51,601 nt of DNA from the NCBI GenBank assembly GCA_030149525.1, contig JASBRJ010000098.1, positions 1 through 51,601 of the forward strand. Reading direction: 5' to 3'. A program made the position numbers and the translations under genes. Positions 15,216 to 23,507 of this stretch are shown piece after piece (position 1 is the stretch's first letter; each line of letters opens with the position of its first letter). The notes below the pieces were generated by a model. The model did no database searches. It had not been told where the DNA came from and worked only from the letters and a program-made list of their open reading frames with translations. The DNA comes from a bacterium (GTDB taxonomy: Bacteria > Vulcanimicrobiota > Xenobia > Xenobiales > JADMJV01).

Positions 15216-16664
15216 GTGTTCAGGAAGCGCCCGTCCATGAGCGCAGATTATCCCTTTGACGTATTAGTTCTCGGCGGCGGCCCGGGAGGTTATGTAGCCG
15301 CAATTCGAGCTGCTCAACTGGGCCTTTCCACAGTGATTGTAGAGAAAGACTCCAGCCTTGGCGGCACCTGTCTGCATCGCGGCTGCATTCCCACCAAAGC
15401 CCTTTTGCACTACACCGAAACCCTGGAAAGACTGGCCCATGCTGCCGACTACGGGTTGAACATCGGATCCTTGGAGAGCATTGACATGAGCAAGATGCAT
15501 GCCTCCAAGAACAAGGTCGTCAAAAAGATGGCCACCGGCATCGGCGGTCTCATGAAAAAGAATGAGATCACGGTGAAAACCGGCCATGGGAAACTGGTGG
15601 CCGAACGGACGGTAGAGGTCGATGGTGAGCGAATTCAAGCTCGCAACGTAATTCTTGCCACCGGCTCCAAACCCGCCGTCCTTCCATTCCTCAAGCCTGA
15701 TGGGAAAAGGGTGTTCACCTCCGATGAAATTCTCCAACTAGAGACTATCCCCAAGTCTATGGTGGTCTTGGGAGCGGGAGCAGTTGGCCTGGAGTTCGCC
15801 TGCGTCTACAAAGCCCTCGGCACGGAGGTTGAAGTGGTGGAGATGGCGGATCGCCCCCTCCCCCTGGAAGACGAAGATATCTCCAAGGAACTCAAAAGGG
15901 TTTATAAAAAACGGGGCATTCCCATTCATTGCTCGGTGAAGCTGGAAGACGCTAAAATCAAGAAATCAAGCGTCAAGCTCACCGGCAAAGACCTGGCGAA
16001 AGACAGCAAAGTTGAGTTTGAACCGGAGGTGGTCCTCACCGCAGTGGGACGATTGGCCGTGGTTGAGGAAATCGGCCTCGAACTTTTCCAGTTAGAGCGC
16101 GAGGGACGTTTTCTCAAGGTCAACCAGGCCTATCAAACCCGCCTCTCCTGGCTTTACGCCATCGGAGACATCGTACCGGGACCTCAACTAGCCCACGTGG
16201 CCTCAGCCGAAGGCATCGTGTGTGCCGAAGGGATCGCCGGACATCACACTCATCCCATCAACTACAAAAAGATCCCCTCGGCGACCTACTGTCGACCTGA
16301 GGTGGCGAGTGTGGGGCTCACCGAAGCTCAGGCGCGAGATGAGGGCTTCGCAGTAGCCGTGGGGACCTTCCCCTGGGCCGCTCTAGGCAAAGCCAGCATC
16401 CTGGGCGAGACCGACGGCATGGTTAAAATTGTGGCAGATGAGAAATATGGAGAACTACTGGGTGTCCATATTATCGGTCCACATGCCACCGACCTCATCG
16501 CCGAGGCTTGCGTTGCCCTTCAGTGTGAAGCGACGGTAGAGGAACTGTTCCGAACCGTACACGCCCACCCGACGCTGCCCGAGGGCCTCATGGAGGCGGC
16601 TCACGGCGTCTTTGAACAACCCATACATTTGCCGCCTCAGCGGTCTAAAAGGAGAGCCAAATGA
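15216..16664 (+). CDS. lpdA: Dihydrolipoyl dehydrogenase (E3)
   Basis: A flavoprotein that reoxidises dihydrolipoamide of 2-oxoacid dehydrogenase complexes with NAD+. The FAD motif GGGPGG is at residues 20-25 and the redox disulfide is Cys52/Cys57 in GGTCLHRGCIPTK. The NAD-binding GAGAVGLEFA follows, the second FAD motif YAIGDI lies near residue 310, and the C-terminal HAHPTLPE holds the catalytic His-Glu pair. Its 482 residues are normal. GTG 15216 is preceded by AAGGAGG at seven bases, better than the ATG 21 bases downstream. Its stop overlaps the E2 start by four bases (ATGA), so E3 and E2 are translationally coupled. Confidence 0.96.
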   Translation: MFRKRPSMSADYPFDVLVLGGGPGGYVAAIRAAQLGLSTVIVEKDSSLGGTCLHRGCIPTKALLHYTETLERLAHAADYGLNIGSLESIDMSKMHASKNKVVKKMATGIGGLMKKNEITVKTGHGKLVAERTVEVDGERIQARNVILATGSKPAVLPFLKPDGKRVFTSDEILQLETIPKSMVVLGAGAVGLEFACVYKALGTEVEVVEMADRPLPLEDEDISKELKRVYKKRGIPIHCSVKLEDAKIKKSSVKLTGKDLAKDSKVEFEPEVVLTAVGRLAVVEEIGLELFQLEREGRFLKVNQAYQTRLSWLYAIGDIVPGPQLAHVASAEGIVCAEGIAGHHTHPINYKKIPSATYCRPEVASVGLTEAQARDEGFAVAVGTFPWAALGKASILGETDGMVKIVADEKYGELLGVHIIGPHATDLIAEACVALQCEATVEELFRTVHAHPTLPEGLMEAAHGVFEQPIHLPPQRSKRRAK

Positions 16665-17965
16665 GCACAAACGTTGTCATGCCCCAGATGGGTGAAAGCG
16701 TCACGGAAGGGACCATCACCAGCTGGTTCAAGCAGCCAGGAGACTGGGTCGAGAAAGATGACTCCCTCCTTTTGATCACCACCGACAAGGTGGATGCCGA
16801 AGTGCCGAGCCCCGCCTCGGGCTACCTTCAAAAGGTTCTCTTTCCTGAAGGAGAGACGGTGGAGATCGACACCGTTATCGCCGTGCTTTCGGCCGACAAG
16901 TCCGACGCCTCAGATGGCCCCGCCGAGGCGCCCAAGGCGGCACCGGAGCCCTCGAAGGATGCTGAGCAAGACGCCCCCGAATCCCAGAAACCGGCGCCCG
17001 CTCTAGCAGCCGTCGGCTCTTCTGCCAACAGCGGAGGGACGGTTACCGAATTGCGCCGCAGCCGTTCGTCCCCGCTGGTTCGCCGTATGGCTGAAGAGCA
17101 CAACGTGGACATCAACGCCATCTCCGGCACCGGTATTTCCGGGCGGGTGACCAAGAAAGACTTCCTCAACTATCTGGAAAACAAACCGGCTGCCCCCGCC
17201 TCCAGGCCCGCACCGGCTGCGGCTGCGGCTCCTCGTACAGCCGACGCCGGACGTTACGCCTACCAACCGGTCGCCTCCGATCGTATCGAGCCTTTCACTC
17301 CCATGCGAAAGTCCATCGCCGACCACATGGTGATCTCCCGAGACACTTCCGTCCATGTGACCACGGTCTTCGAAATCGACATGACCCGGGTCGCCAAGCT
17401 GCGGGCCTCTCATAAAGCAGCTTACGCTCAAAAGGGCGTCAAGCTGTCTTTCATGCCGTTCATCCTCAAAGCCGTTACCGACGGTATCGCTCAATACCCG
17501 ATCATGAACAGCGCCATTGTGGACCGTTCCATTGCCTATCGTCAGGAAGTGAACCTTGGCATGGCGGTGGCTGTTGACTGGGGCCTGCTGGTTCCGGTCA
17601 TCCGAAACGCCGACGAGAAATCGATACTCGGCCTGGCACGCTCGGTGAGCGATATGGCCGAGCGCGCTCGCGAGCGAAAACTCTCCCCCGACGAACTTCA
17701 GGGCGGAACGTTCACCGTCACCAACCCGGGCGTTTTCGGCAGCCTGTTCGGAACCCCCATTATCAACCAGCCTCAGGTTGCCATCCTCTGCGTAGGCACC
17801 ATTACGAAGCGGCCGGTCGTCACGGAAGATGATGCCATCGCCATCCGCCACATGATGTACCTGTCGCTCTCCTTCGATCACCGAATCATCGACGGGGCCA
17901 CCGGCGACCGCTTCATGAAAGCTGTGAAAGACCGACTGGAGAATTTCCCCGAAGAGTTGCTGTAA
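16661..17965 (+). CDS. Dihydrolipoamide acyltransferase (E2) of a 2-oxoacid dehydrogenase complex
   Basis: The core acyltransferase of a pyruvate, 2-oxoglutarate or branched-chain dehydrogenase complex. Domains: one lipoyl domain (residues 1-78) with lipoylated Lys43 in TTDKVDAEVPS; an Ala/Pro linker; a peripheral-subunit-binding domain (about 135-172, SSPLVRRMAEEHNVDINAIS); a second Ala/Pro linker; and a catalytic domain with the C-terminal FDHRIIDGATGDRF active-site motif (His and Asp). At 434 residues with a single lipoyl domain it is closest to branched-chain or 2-oxoglutarate E2s, but specificity cannot be read reliably. No E1 gene is nearby, so E1 must be encoded elsewhere. lipA and lipB, which make the cofactor, lie 5 kb downstream. 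Confidence 0.93.
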   Translation: MSTNVVMPQMGESVTEGTITSWFKQPGDWVEKDDSLLLITTDKVDAEVPSPASGYLQKVLFPEGETVEIDTVIAVLSADKSDASDGPAEAPKAAPEPSKDAEQDAPESQKPAPALAAVGSSANSGGTVTELRRSRSSPLVRRMAEEHNVDINAISGTGISGRVTKKDFLNYLENKPAAPASRPAPAAAAAPRTADAGRYAYQPVASDRIEPFTPMRKSIADHMVISRDTSVHVTTVFEIDMTRVAKLRASHKAAYAQKGVKLSFMPFILKAVTDGIAQYPIMNSAIVDRSIAYRQEVNLGMAVAVDWGLLVPVIRNADEKSILGLARSVSDMAERARERKLSPDELQGGTFTVTNPGVFGSLFGTPIINQPQVAILCVGTITKRPVVTEDDAIAIRHMMYLSLSFDHRIIDGATGDRFMKAVKDRLENFPEELL

Positions 17966-17974
17966 AACTCTCCA

Positions 17975-18010
17975 CGGCGAGCCCTCGACTCAGACCTTGA
18001 GGGCTCGCCG
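17975..18010 (+). repeat. Perfect 12-bp stem-loop after the E2 gene
   Basis: CGGCGAGCCCTC (17975-17986) and GAGGGCTCGCCG (17999-18010) are perfectly complementary around a 12-base loop. No U-tract follows. It may end or stabilise the lpdA-E2 mRNA, but it is not a canonical intrinsic terminator. Confidence 0.7.
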
Positions 18011-18057
18011 TACCAAACCTCACAGAAGCCGTCGACCCAAGACCCTAATATCGGGTT

Positions 18058-18402
18058 ATGACAAAGACCGCTTCAAATACCAAAACATCCTCTCAAGGCA
18101 GAGATTTCTGGACCTCCCAGGCCAGCCGATGCCCTCATCAGAGACTCCGTCAGGCTCTCATGTTTAACCCCTATTGCTCACCCCAACAGCCGCAGCCTGA
18201 GCCGAGCCCAAAGCCTTCTCCCCAGATGAAATCCCGTATGGTATCCAGGCGAAGGTCGGCCCCCCAAACCGGCCCCACGCGAATGACCCAAATGCAGGCG
18301 AACGTTCGGCGATGGAAGCGTGACTTCGCAGCTTTTGGTCGCACCATGGCAAGCTTTCTCATCGGATTGCTCAGTTTTCTGACTTGCCAGATGGAGGTTT
18401 AG
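18058..18402 (+). CDS. Doubtful small ORF (hypothetical)
   Basis: A 114-codon open frame in the 418-base gap between the E2 gene and truA. Its product is Gln/Pro/Arg-rich with a possible hydrophobic segment near the end (TMASFLIGLLSFL). No convincing ribosome site precedes ATG 18058, overlapping open frames exist on the opposite strand, and it overlaps the truA start. No family is recognised. It may be non-coding leader sequence of truA. Confidence 0.25.
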   Translation: MTKTASNTKTSSQGRDFWTSQASRCPHQRLRQALMFNPYCSPQQPQPEPSPKPSPQMKSRMVSRRRSAPQTGPTRMTQMQANVRRWKRDFAAFGRTMASFLIGLLSFLTCQMEV

Positions 18403-19316
18403 AGACAAAAAGACAACAAGTTTTCCCGCCTGTGATTTACGTTCTAAAGGTGGCCTACGACGGCTCAGAGTTCCAAGGAGTACAACGCCAGCCGGGTAAA
18501 CCCACCGTGCTGGGTCATCTGGAAACTCTCGCCTCTCAAATTCTGGGAGAAGAGATCAGGATGGGGGCTGCCGGGCGCACCGACACAGGGGTCCATGCCA
18601 CCGGTCAGGTGATAGCTTTTCAGAGCCATAGAAGCTGCCAGGCCGAGCAACTTACCCACGGAATCAACGCCATGGCAAGACTCCCCCTGGCTGTCCTAGA
18701 GACCGCTGTACTGGGCGACGAGACCGGATTTCATCCCCGCCATTCAGCCCTTCAGCGCACCTACAATTACCTACTGGTAGACGACTGTTGTTACACTCAA
18801 AGACTTTTTTGGAACGGCCGGGCCTGGACCATGGGAGGAGCTCTGGATCCCGAAGCGATCCGAGCCGCCGGCGAGCACCTGTTGGGAGAGCACGACCTCA
18901 GCACTTTTTGCTATCAACCGGACGAAGACATGGCAAGAGTCCGCACGGTGACCCGAGTATCGTTTGAAGAAGAACCCCTTCCCCCGTTCTTCTCCGCCTC
19001 TACGGGTAAGGGTCGTATGTGGCGCCTGGAAATCACCGCCAACGGCTTTCTCCGTCGAATGGTGCGGACGCTCGCCTCGGCGCTCGTCCGGGTCGGCCTG
19101 GCCCTCGACACTCCGGAATCTTTCGCAGAAAAGCTTCAGGCGGCCGACCCCAAACAGGGTCCACCTCCAGCCCCTCCCTACGGTCTTTACTTTAAGGCTG
19201 TCACCTACGACCCCGACCCCTTTGAAATAGGTCGCCAAGGCGGCCGTTATCACAAAGCAAACCCGTCACAACGCTTGAGTTTCCGAGATCACCTGCGCGA
19301 CCCAATCTCCGGTTAA
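18384..19316 (+). CDS. truA: tRNA pseudouridine synthase A (TruA)
   Basis: TruA converts uridines 38-40 of the tRNA anticodon stem-loop to pseudouridine. Homology begins at YVLKVAYDGSEFQGVQRQ. The catalytic Asp lies in GAAGRTDTGVHATGQV, and the RNA-binding FLRRMVRTLASALVRVG motif follows. The C-terminal segment carries the usual PPAPPYGLYFKAVTY ending, with about 25 extra residues. The start is uncertain: TTG 18384 opens the frame, GTG 18432 lies just before the homology, and a GGAGG at 18393-18397 serves neither well. Confidence 0.93.
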   Translation: MPDGGLETKRQQVFPPVIYVLKVAYDGSEFQGVQRQPGKPTVLGHLETLASQILGEEIRMGAAGRTDTGVHATGQVIAFQSHRSCQAEQLTHGINAMARLPLAVLETAVLGDETGFHPRHSALQRTYNYLLVDDCCYTQRLFWNGRAWTMGGALDPEAIRAAGEHLLGEHDLSTFCYQPDEDMARVRTVTRVSFEEEPLPPFFSASTGKGRMWRLEITANGFLRRMVRTLASALVRVGLALDTPESFAEKLQAADPKQGPPPAPPYGLYFKAVTYDPDPFEIGRQGGRYHKANPSQRLSFRDHLRDPISG

Positions 19317-19357
19317 CAAAGTTTTAAAGATCTTTTGACATCCGTAACATTCCCAAA

Positions 19358-20452
19358 ATGGTTCACCTCCCCCCGGAGATGTATGCTAGTGATACACACT
19401 ATGTAAACGAGGCTCACCACTTGGAAATCGAAGAAATAGGATCCAGCAAGAAAAGTCAGGGCATGGACGCCACCCGCGCCAACGAAATCCGTCGCATGGC
19501 GCAAAGCATGGCTGCCGAGCGCCTGGCGGCAACTCAGGCGGCCTCCACCGGTCAACCGGTGGCCCAAACTTCGGAGCTTCAAGAGGACGCGGTCAAGCTG
19601 TCTGATAAGGCCGTCAGCCAGGTAGGCGAATCCAGTCCCGGCATGATGAATCGCCGAACCCAACTTCGAGATTCTGTTCTGGACAAACTGAACAATGAAA
19701 TTCTGGATCCCAACTCCGACTTCAATCGCAAGAAAGGCAAAAAAGCCCAACAAAGCGGCGACGGCCCGAAGAAAAAAAAGGTGGAGCAAAAACGAGAGTG
19801 GGAGCCCACTGCCAAACCGGGCCAGATTCATGAGGGTCGCGAGGTCATCGGAAAAATCCGCGTGACCGAAGAGGTTAAAGAAGAGGGCGGTAACCAAGGG
19901 GCTGTCGGTGCCGCAGGCCAATCCGGCGCCTCCAAAGCCAACACTCAGGCTGCTTCTCCTTCGGCCGATGGAAAGGGCGGAACTGTTCAACCAGCCGCCT
20001 CCTCTCAGCCCTCCAAGCAAGCTTCCGACTCCCAGCCCGGCGTCAAAGAAAGCAAAGAAGCCTCCGCCGCCCAGAGCATGGAAAAACAGGGTCTCAAAGT
20101 GGAAGGTGCCCAGCCCACCGGCCAGACCAAGTCTAAACAAGAGGAGCAGAGCGTTGAGGGTGCCGGCGGCGCAGGTAAGACCAAGGAGTTCGACGTGAGG
20201 GGGCGGGCCTTCGGCACCACTCAAACCCAAACCATCAAACCGGCCAAAACTCTCCAGCCGGAAGACAAATCCTTAGGAACCTTCCGCCGCCTGGATGACA
20301 AGCCCATGCTCAAGTACGTGACCCTGCACAGCAAGAACGGTCAGGACGCGGAACAAGAATTGATCAAGAACGCCAAAAAGGCCGGTGAAAGCCCGGAAGC
20401 CATTCAGCAGGCGGTGGAGAGGCTTCGAGATCGCTCCCAGACCGACGCCTAG
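19358..20452 (+). CDS. Low-complexity Lys/Gln/Ser/Ala-rich protein (unknown)
   Basis: A 364-codon frame with no recognisable domain. The N-terminal third is helical (NEIRRMAQSMAAERLAATQ), the middle (120-280) is a disordered Gln/Ser/Lys/Gly region, and the end is a short helical segment (DAEQELIKNAKKAGESPEA). No signal peptide or membrane helix is present. ATG 19358 lacks a ribosome site; TTG 19421 has GAGG eight bases upstream and is a better candidate, with ATG 19463 (MDATRANEIR) also possible. The compositional style resembles secreted or scaffold proteins, but nothing identifies it. Its stop codon shares CTAG with the stop of the convergent zincin gene. Confidence 0.65.
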   Translation: MVHLPPEMYASDTHYVNEAHHLEIEEIGSSKKSQGMDATRANEIRRMAQSMAAERLAATQAASTGQPVAQTSELQEDAVKLSDKAVSQVGESSPGMMNRRTQLRDSVLDKLNNEILDPNSDFNRKKGKKAQQSGDGPKKKKVEQKREWEPTAKPGQIHEGREVIGKIRVTEEVKEEGGNQGAVGAAGQSGASKANTQAASPSADGKGGTVQPAASSQPSKQASDSQPGVKESKEASAAQSMEKQGLKVEGAQPTGQTKSKQEEQSVEGAGGAGKTKEFDVRGRAFGTTQTQTIKPAKTLQPEDKSLGTFRRLDDKPMLKYVTLHSKNGQDAEQELIKNAKKAGESPEAIQQAVERLRDRSQTDA

Positions 20453-21348
20453 CCCTTCTGTCGCTCCTCATAGTGCGGCCTCTCCAACTCATTGAAGACA
20501 TCCAGGATGGCTTCATGGGGTAGTTCTTCAAACAGAATCTTGAGGTCGGTCTTGAGATTGCCCCTATCCGAAAACTGTCCGGCCAGGGTACCCATTCCCA
20601 CGGTATTCACTTTGCCGTCGGTGAGCAGTTCCACCACACCGTTGGCGAACTGGAAGGCCTCATACTCATTGAGTAAAGTCGTGAAGTCGACGAAAGAGAA
20701 GCCCTTGAGTTCTTTCTGAGCCCGATAGGCCGCCCGAAAGCCTTCCGCCACGGGGCCTTCGCTCCCTGAGAAAGCGCTTTGAAACTGAGCGGAATGCCGG
20801 GTCTCATGGATGAGAAGCAGAAGCGGCGCGTAGCCGTTGTCCATCTTGCCGAGCACTTCTGGATTGAGAAAAACCTTACCAGGCGTGGGATTGTCCGGAT
20901 CAAACTCAAAGAATGCCGGGCCGGGAATGGCTCCATTCTCGATCACCAACTCAGGCGGAGTCATTTTGAGAACCTCGCACTCGGTGGCGAAAACCTGACG
21001 AAGAAGAGGCTCTTTCTGTTCCCAGGTTAGGGATTCGAACTGTTTCAGTTGAGGGTACTTTCTCAAAGCTTCAGCGAGCGCCGCTCTCTCGGCAGTGTTG
21101 TCGTGATTCTTATGAAACTCCGCCGCTTCAGGCATAAGAGCAAACGCTTTCGGTGCCTGCCTCTGAAGCTCAGCGTTGGCGAAATATCGTGGGTCCAGCG
21201 GCTTTCTCATCGCTATGACATCGGCCATCTTGATTTCTGGAAGGGGGGCCGAACCACCGCAATAGTGGTCGGACGTTTCCGCCACGGCTTTCTTGGTGAG
21301 TGAGAGCCTGGTTAGACCTTGTTGCATTCGAGGTCTGTTAATCTTCAT
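20449..21348 (-). CDS. Putative zincin-like metallopeptidase (HExxH)
   Basis: A 299-residue protein of unrecognised family. The key feature is LLLLIHETRHSAQFQSAF, an HExxH zinc-binding motif (HETRH) in a helix, followed about 15 residues later by EGPVAEGFRAAYRAQKEL, where a third ligand Glu would be expected. A later LLNEYEAFQFANGVVELL resembles the NExxA helix seen in several domesticated zincins. No signal peptide is visible at the N-terminus (MKINRPRMQQGLTRLSLTKK), so it appears cytosolic or non-classically secreted. Activity is inferred only from the motif. It runs convergent to, and overlaps by four bases with, the low-complexity gene, and divergent from the P450 gene. Confidence 0.7.
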   Translation of the reverse strand: MKINRPRMQQGLTRLSLTKKAVAETSDHYCGGSAPLPEIKMADVIAMRKPLDPRYFANAELQRQAPKAFALMPEAAEFHKNHDNTAERAALAEALRKYPQLKQFESLTWEQKEPLLRQVFATECEVLKMTPPELVIENGAIPGPAFFEFDPDNPTPGKVFLNPEVLGKMDNGYAPLLLLIHETRHSAQFQSAFSGSEGPVAEGFRAAYRAQKELKGFSFVDFTTLLNEYEAFQFANGVVELLTDGKVNTVGMGTLAGQFSDRGNLKTDLKILFEELPHEAILDVFNELERPHYEERQKG

Positions 21349-21391
21349 AGTTGGCCAAGCTTATGTCTTACACACTCCGAAGATATGAAAA

Positions 21392-21404
21392 GCCTGTTAC
21401 AGGC
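21392..21404. promoter_or_regulatory. Palindrome GCCTGTTACAGGC in the zincin/P450 divergent gap
   Basis: A perfect 6-1-6 dyad in the 115-base gap between divergent genes. The octamer TCCGAAGA occurs on both sides of it (near 21377 and 21424). It is a candidate operator for one or both genes; no clear -10/-35 pair is assigned. Confidence 0.4.
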
Positions 21405-21463
21405 CTCATACTTTCTTCACAATCCGAAGAAGTCTCTTCACGCAGGGGCAGCATCATGAAGAC

Positions 21464-22867
21464 ATGAGAAAACCACCAGGACCCAAAAATCGTTATCCCT
21501 TGGAGATTCTCTTTAAAGTTCAAAGAGATCCCCTCTCCTTTTTCGAGCAGAATTCTGCTCTCTATCCCGACTACTTCAGTTGGACGGCAGGACCTCAGCG
21601 GGTCTGGGCCCTCACCCGACCGGATCTCACCCAGAAAATTCTCACCGGCCACCCCACCCATTTCGAAAAAGGCCGGGCGCTTCAACGTTCTCGTGTTCTT
21701 CTGGGTAACGGTCTACTCACCGCCGAGGGCGAGGAACATCTCCAACATCGACGAGCCCTGCAGCCTGCTTTTCGCAAGGATCGAATTCCCCGCTACGCCG
21801 AGGTTATGATGGAAGAGACTTCAAGCCTTCTTCACTTGTGGCAAGGCTCAGACGGGGTAGAGGTGGACCTCCACCAGGAGATGATGGATCTGGCTCTCGC
21901 CATTGTCGCTCGAACCCTACTAGGACAGTCGCTGTCTCCAGCGCTCAGAAACGATATCGGAGTTGCTCTAGAGCGCGCTCTAGGCGGATTTCGAATCTCC
22001 ATACTACCCTTCTTCGACCTGCTCAGGAAACTACCGCTCAAGGTAGTACGTGACTTCGAGAGTTCCCGCGACCAATTGCACAATATCGTTAGGAAACTGG
22101 TTCAACAGGCCGACCCGCAGAGCCCTGATTCCATCCTCTCCCTTCTCCCCGACGCCACCCACCAGCAAAAGCTCGATCACGCTCTGACTCTCCTTCTCGC
22201 CGGTCACGAAACGACGGCCAACGCCATGACCTTCGCCGTCTACCTGCTGGGGCGACATCCCTCGGCGCTTGCTCAGGTGGAAAACGAAATCGATTGTGTC
22301 TTGCAAGGCCGAACACCCACCTCCGGCGACTACCCTGAACTCAAGTTTCTGAGGAACGTCCTGGAGGAAACGCTTCGTCTTTTTCCCCCCGCATGGATGG
22401 TGGGTCGAAAGAACCTGGTGCCTCTTGAGATCGACGGCTATCAGGTGAAGCCCGGCTCCATTCTGCTGGCTCCTCAATGGCTGATGCACCGCGACTCACG
22501 CTACTTTCCGTCGCCCCATAGCTTCCGACCCGAACGCTGGGAGGCGCAAACACCGGAGAAAGGAGCCTATTTCCCCTTTGGAGGTGGCACCCGGGTTTGT
22601 ATAGGCGAGGGCTTTGCTCGAATGGAAGCGGTCTTGATATTGGCCGCTCTCCTACAGAAGTATCGACCCACTTTGCCTTGCCCAGACGAGCTCGAAGTTT
22701 ATGCCGGGATCACCTTGCGACCAAAAGACGGCCTACGGGTTAAACTCACGCCGCGGACTTTGCCCAAAAGATCACCCAGGTATAATTCCAACTCACCCGG
22801 GGAAGATTTGAAGTATGGAGCGCACACAGGTTGTCCGATTGGGGCTGGTAGATTATCAGGAAGCTAA
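21464..22867 (+). CDS. Cytochrome P450
   Basis: Heme monooxygenase. The hallmarks are intact: I-helix AGHETT (246-251), K-helix ExxR in EETLRLFPP (Glu302, Arg305), PERW in the meander, and the heme-binding loop PFGGGTRVCIGEGFAR with axial Cys379. There is no N-terminal membrane anchor, so it is soluble like most bacterial P450s. The sequence is of the CYP102/CYP4-like 'AGHETTAN' type, for which fatty acids or terpenoids are common substrates, but its substrate cannot be told. No redox partner gene is adjacent. The last 30 residues extend past the conserved end and overlap lipB by 53 bases. Confidence 0.95.
   Translation: MRKPPGPKNRYPLEILFKVQRDPLSFFEQNSALYPDYFSWTAGPQRVWALTRPDLTQKILTGHPTHFEKGRALQRSRVLLGNGLLTAEGEEHLQHRRALQPAFRKDRIPRYAEVMMEETSSLLHLWQGSDGVEVDLHQEMMDLALAIVARTLLGQSLSPALRNDIGVALERALGGFRISILPFFDLLRKLPLKVVRDFESSRDQLHNIVRKLVQQADPQSPDSILSLLPDATHQQKLDHALTLLLAGHETTANAMTFAVYLLGRHPSALAQVENEIDCVLQGRTPTSGDYPELKFLRNVLEETLRLFPPAWMVGRKNLVPLEIDGYQVKPGSILLAPQWLMHRDSRYFPSPHSFRPERWEAQTPEKGAYFPFGGGTRVCIGEGFARMEAVLILAALLQKYRPTLPCPDELEVYAGITLRPKDGLRVKLTPRTLPKRSPRYNSNSPGEDLKYGAHTGCPIGAGRLSGS
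22760..22786 (+). promoter_or_regulatory. Probable lipB promoter within the P450 3' end
   Basis: A perfect -10 box TATAAT (22781-22786) lies 28 bases before the lipB ATG. TTGCCC (22760-22765, 15-base spacer) or TTTGCC (22759-22764, 16-base spacer) can serve as the -35. It lies inside the P450 coding sequence, so lipB-lipA may be transcribed independently. Confidence 0.55.
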
Positions 22868-23507
22868 GGCTCTCCAAGAGCGCCTGGTAGAAGCGCGCAA
22901 GCGTCGGGAGATTCCTGATCTTCTTCTCCTGTTGCGTCACCCCCACGTGATCACTCTAGGTCGCCCGGGCAGTCGACAGTATCTTCGCTTCCCGGAGAGC
23001 GAACTCGACATCCCCGTTGTGGAAGCGGGGCGTGGTGGAGAAGTCACCTACCACGGACCGGGGCAGCTCATCGCTTACCCGATCCTCCAATTAGAAGCCG
23101 AGGAAAGAGATCTCCACCGCTACCTTCGAAACCTGGAACAGGTGGCGCTGGGGCTTTGCGCCGACTACGGCCTTGAGGCAACACGAGTGGAGGGTCGAAC
23201 GGGCGCCTGGATCGCCGACCAGAAGATCGCCGCCATCGGCGTGAGAGCCCGCTCCTGGATCACCTACCACGGGATGGCTTTTAACCACAGTCAAGATCTC
23301 CGGGGCTTTGACTCCATTGTTCCCTGCGGAATCTCCGACGCGGGCGTCACCTCTTTGGAACATCAACTGGGCTGCCTGGTGGACGAGGCCGAACTTGAGG
23401 ACCGATTCTGCCGACAGTTTACGAAAGTCTTTTCCCGGGAATTACAGGTTATGGGGACGGAACAACTGGAAAACCTTCTGAAGGCAAAGATTAAGGCTGA
23501 CTCATGA
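22815..23507 (+). CDS. lipB: Octanoyl-[ACP]:protein octanoyltransferase LipB
   Basis: LipB transfers octanoate from acyl carrier protein to lipoyl domains such as that of the E2 protein in this window. Signatures: GRGGEVTYHGPGQLIAYPIL, the catalytic Lys137 in GAWIADQKIAAIGVRA, and the catalytic Cys171 in IVPCGISDAGVTSL. The 230 residues fit the family. The start ATG 22815 lies inside the P450 reading frame, and a TATAAT box sits just upstream. Its stop overlaps the lipA start by four bases (ATGA), the usual coupling for this pair. Confidence 0.97.
   Translation: MERTQVVRLGLVDYQEAKALQERLVEARKRREIPDLLLLLRHPHVITLGRPGSRQYLRFPESELDIPVVEAGRGGEVTYHGPGQLIAYPILQLEAEERDLHRYLRNLEQVALGLCADYGLEATRVEGRTGAWIADQKIAAIGVRARSWITYHGMAFNHSQDLRGFDSIVPCGISDAGVTSLEHQLGCLVDEAELEDRFCRQFTKVFSRELQVMGTEQLENLLKAKIKADS

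Noticed and set aside
17975-18010. Intrinsic terminator after the E2 gene
   Set aside because: The stem is perfect, but no T-tract follows on the plus strand, so it is kept only as a stem-loop.
19334-19360. TTGACA near 19334 as a promoter of the low-complexity gene
   Set aside because: No -10-like hexamer occurs at 15-19 bases downstream.
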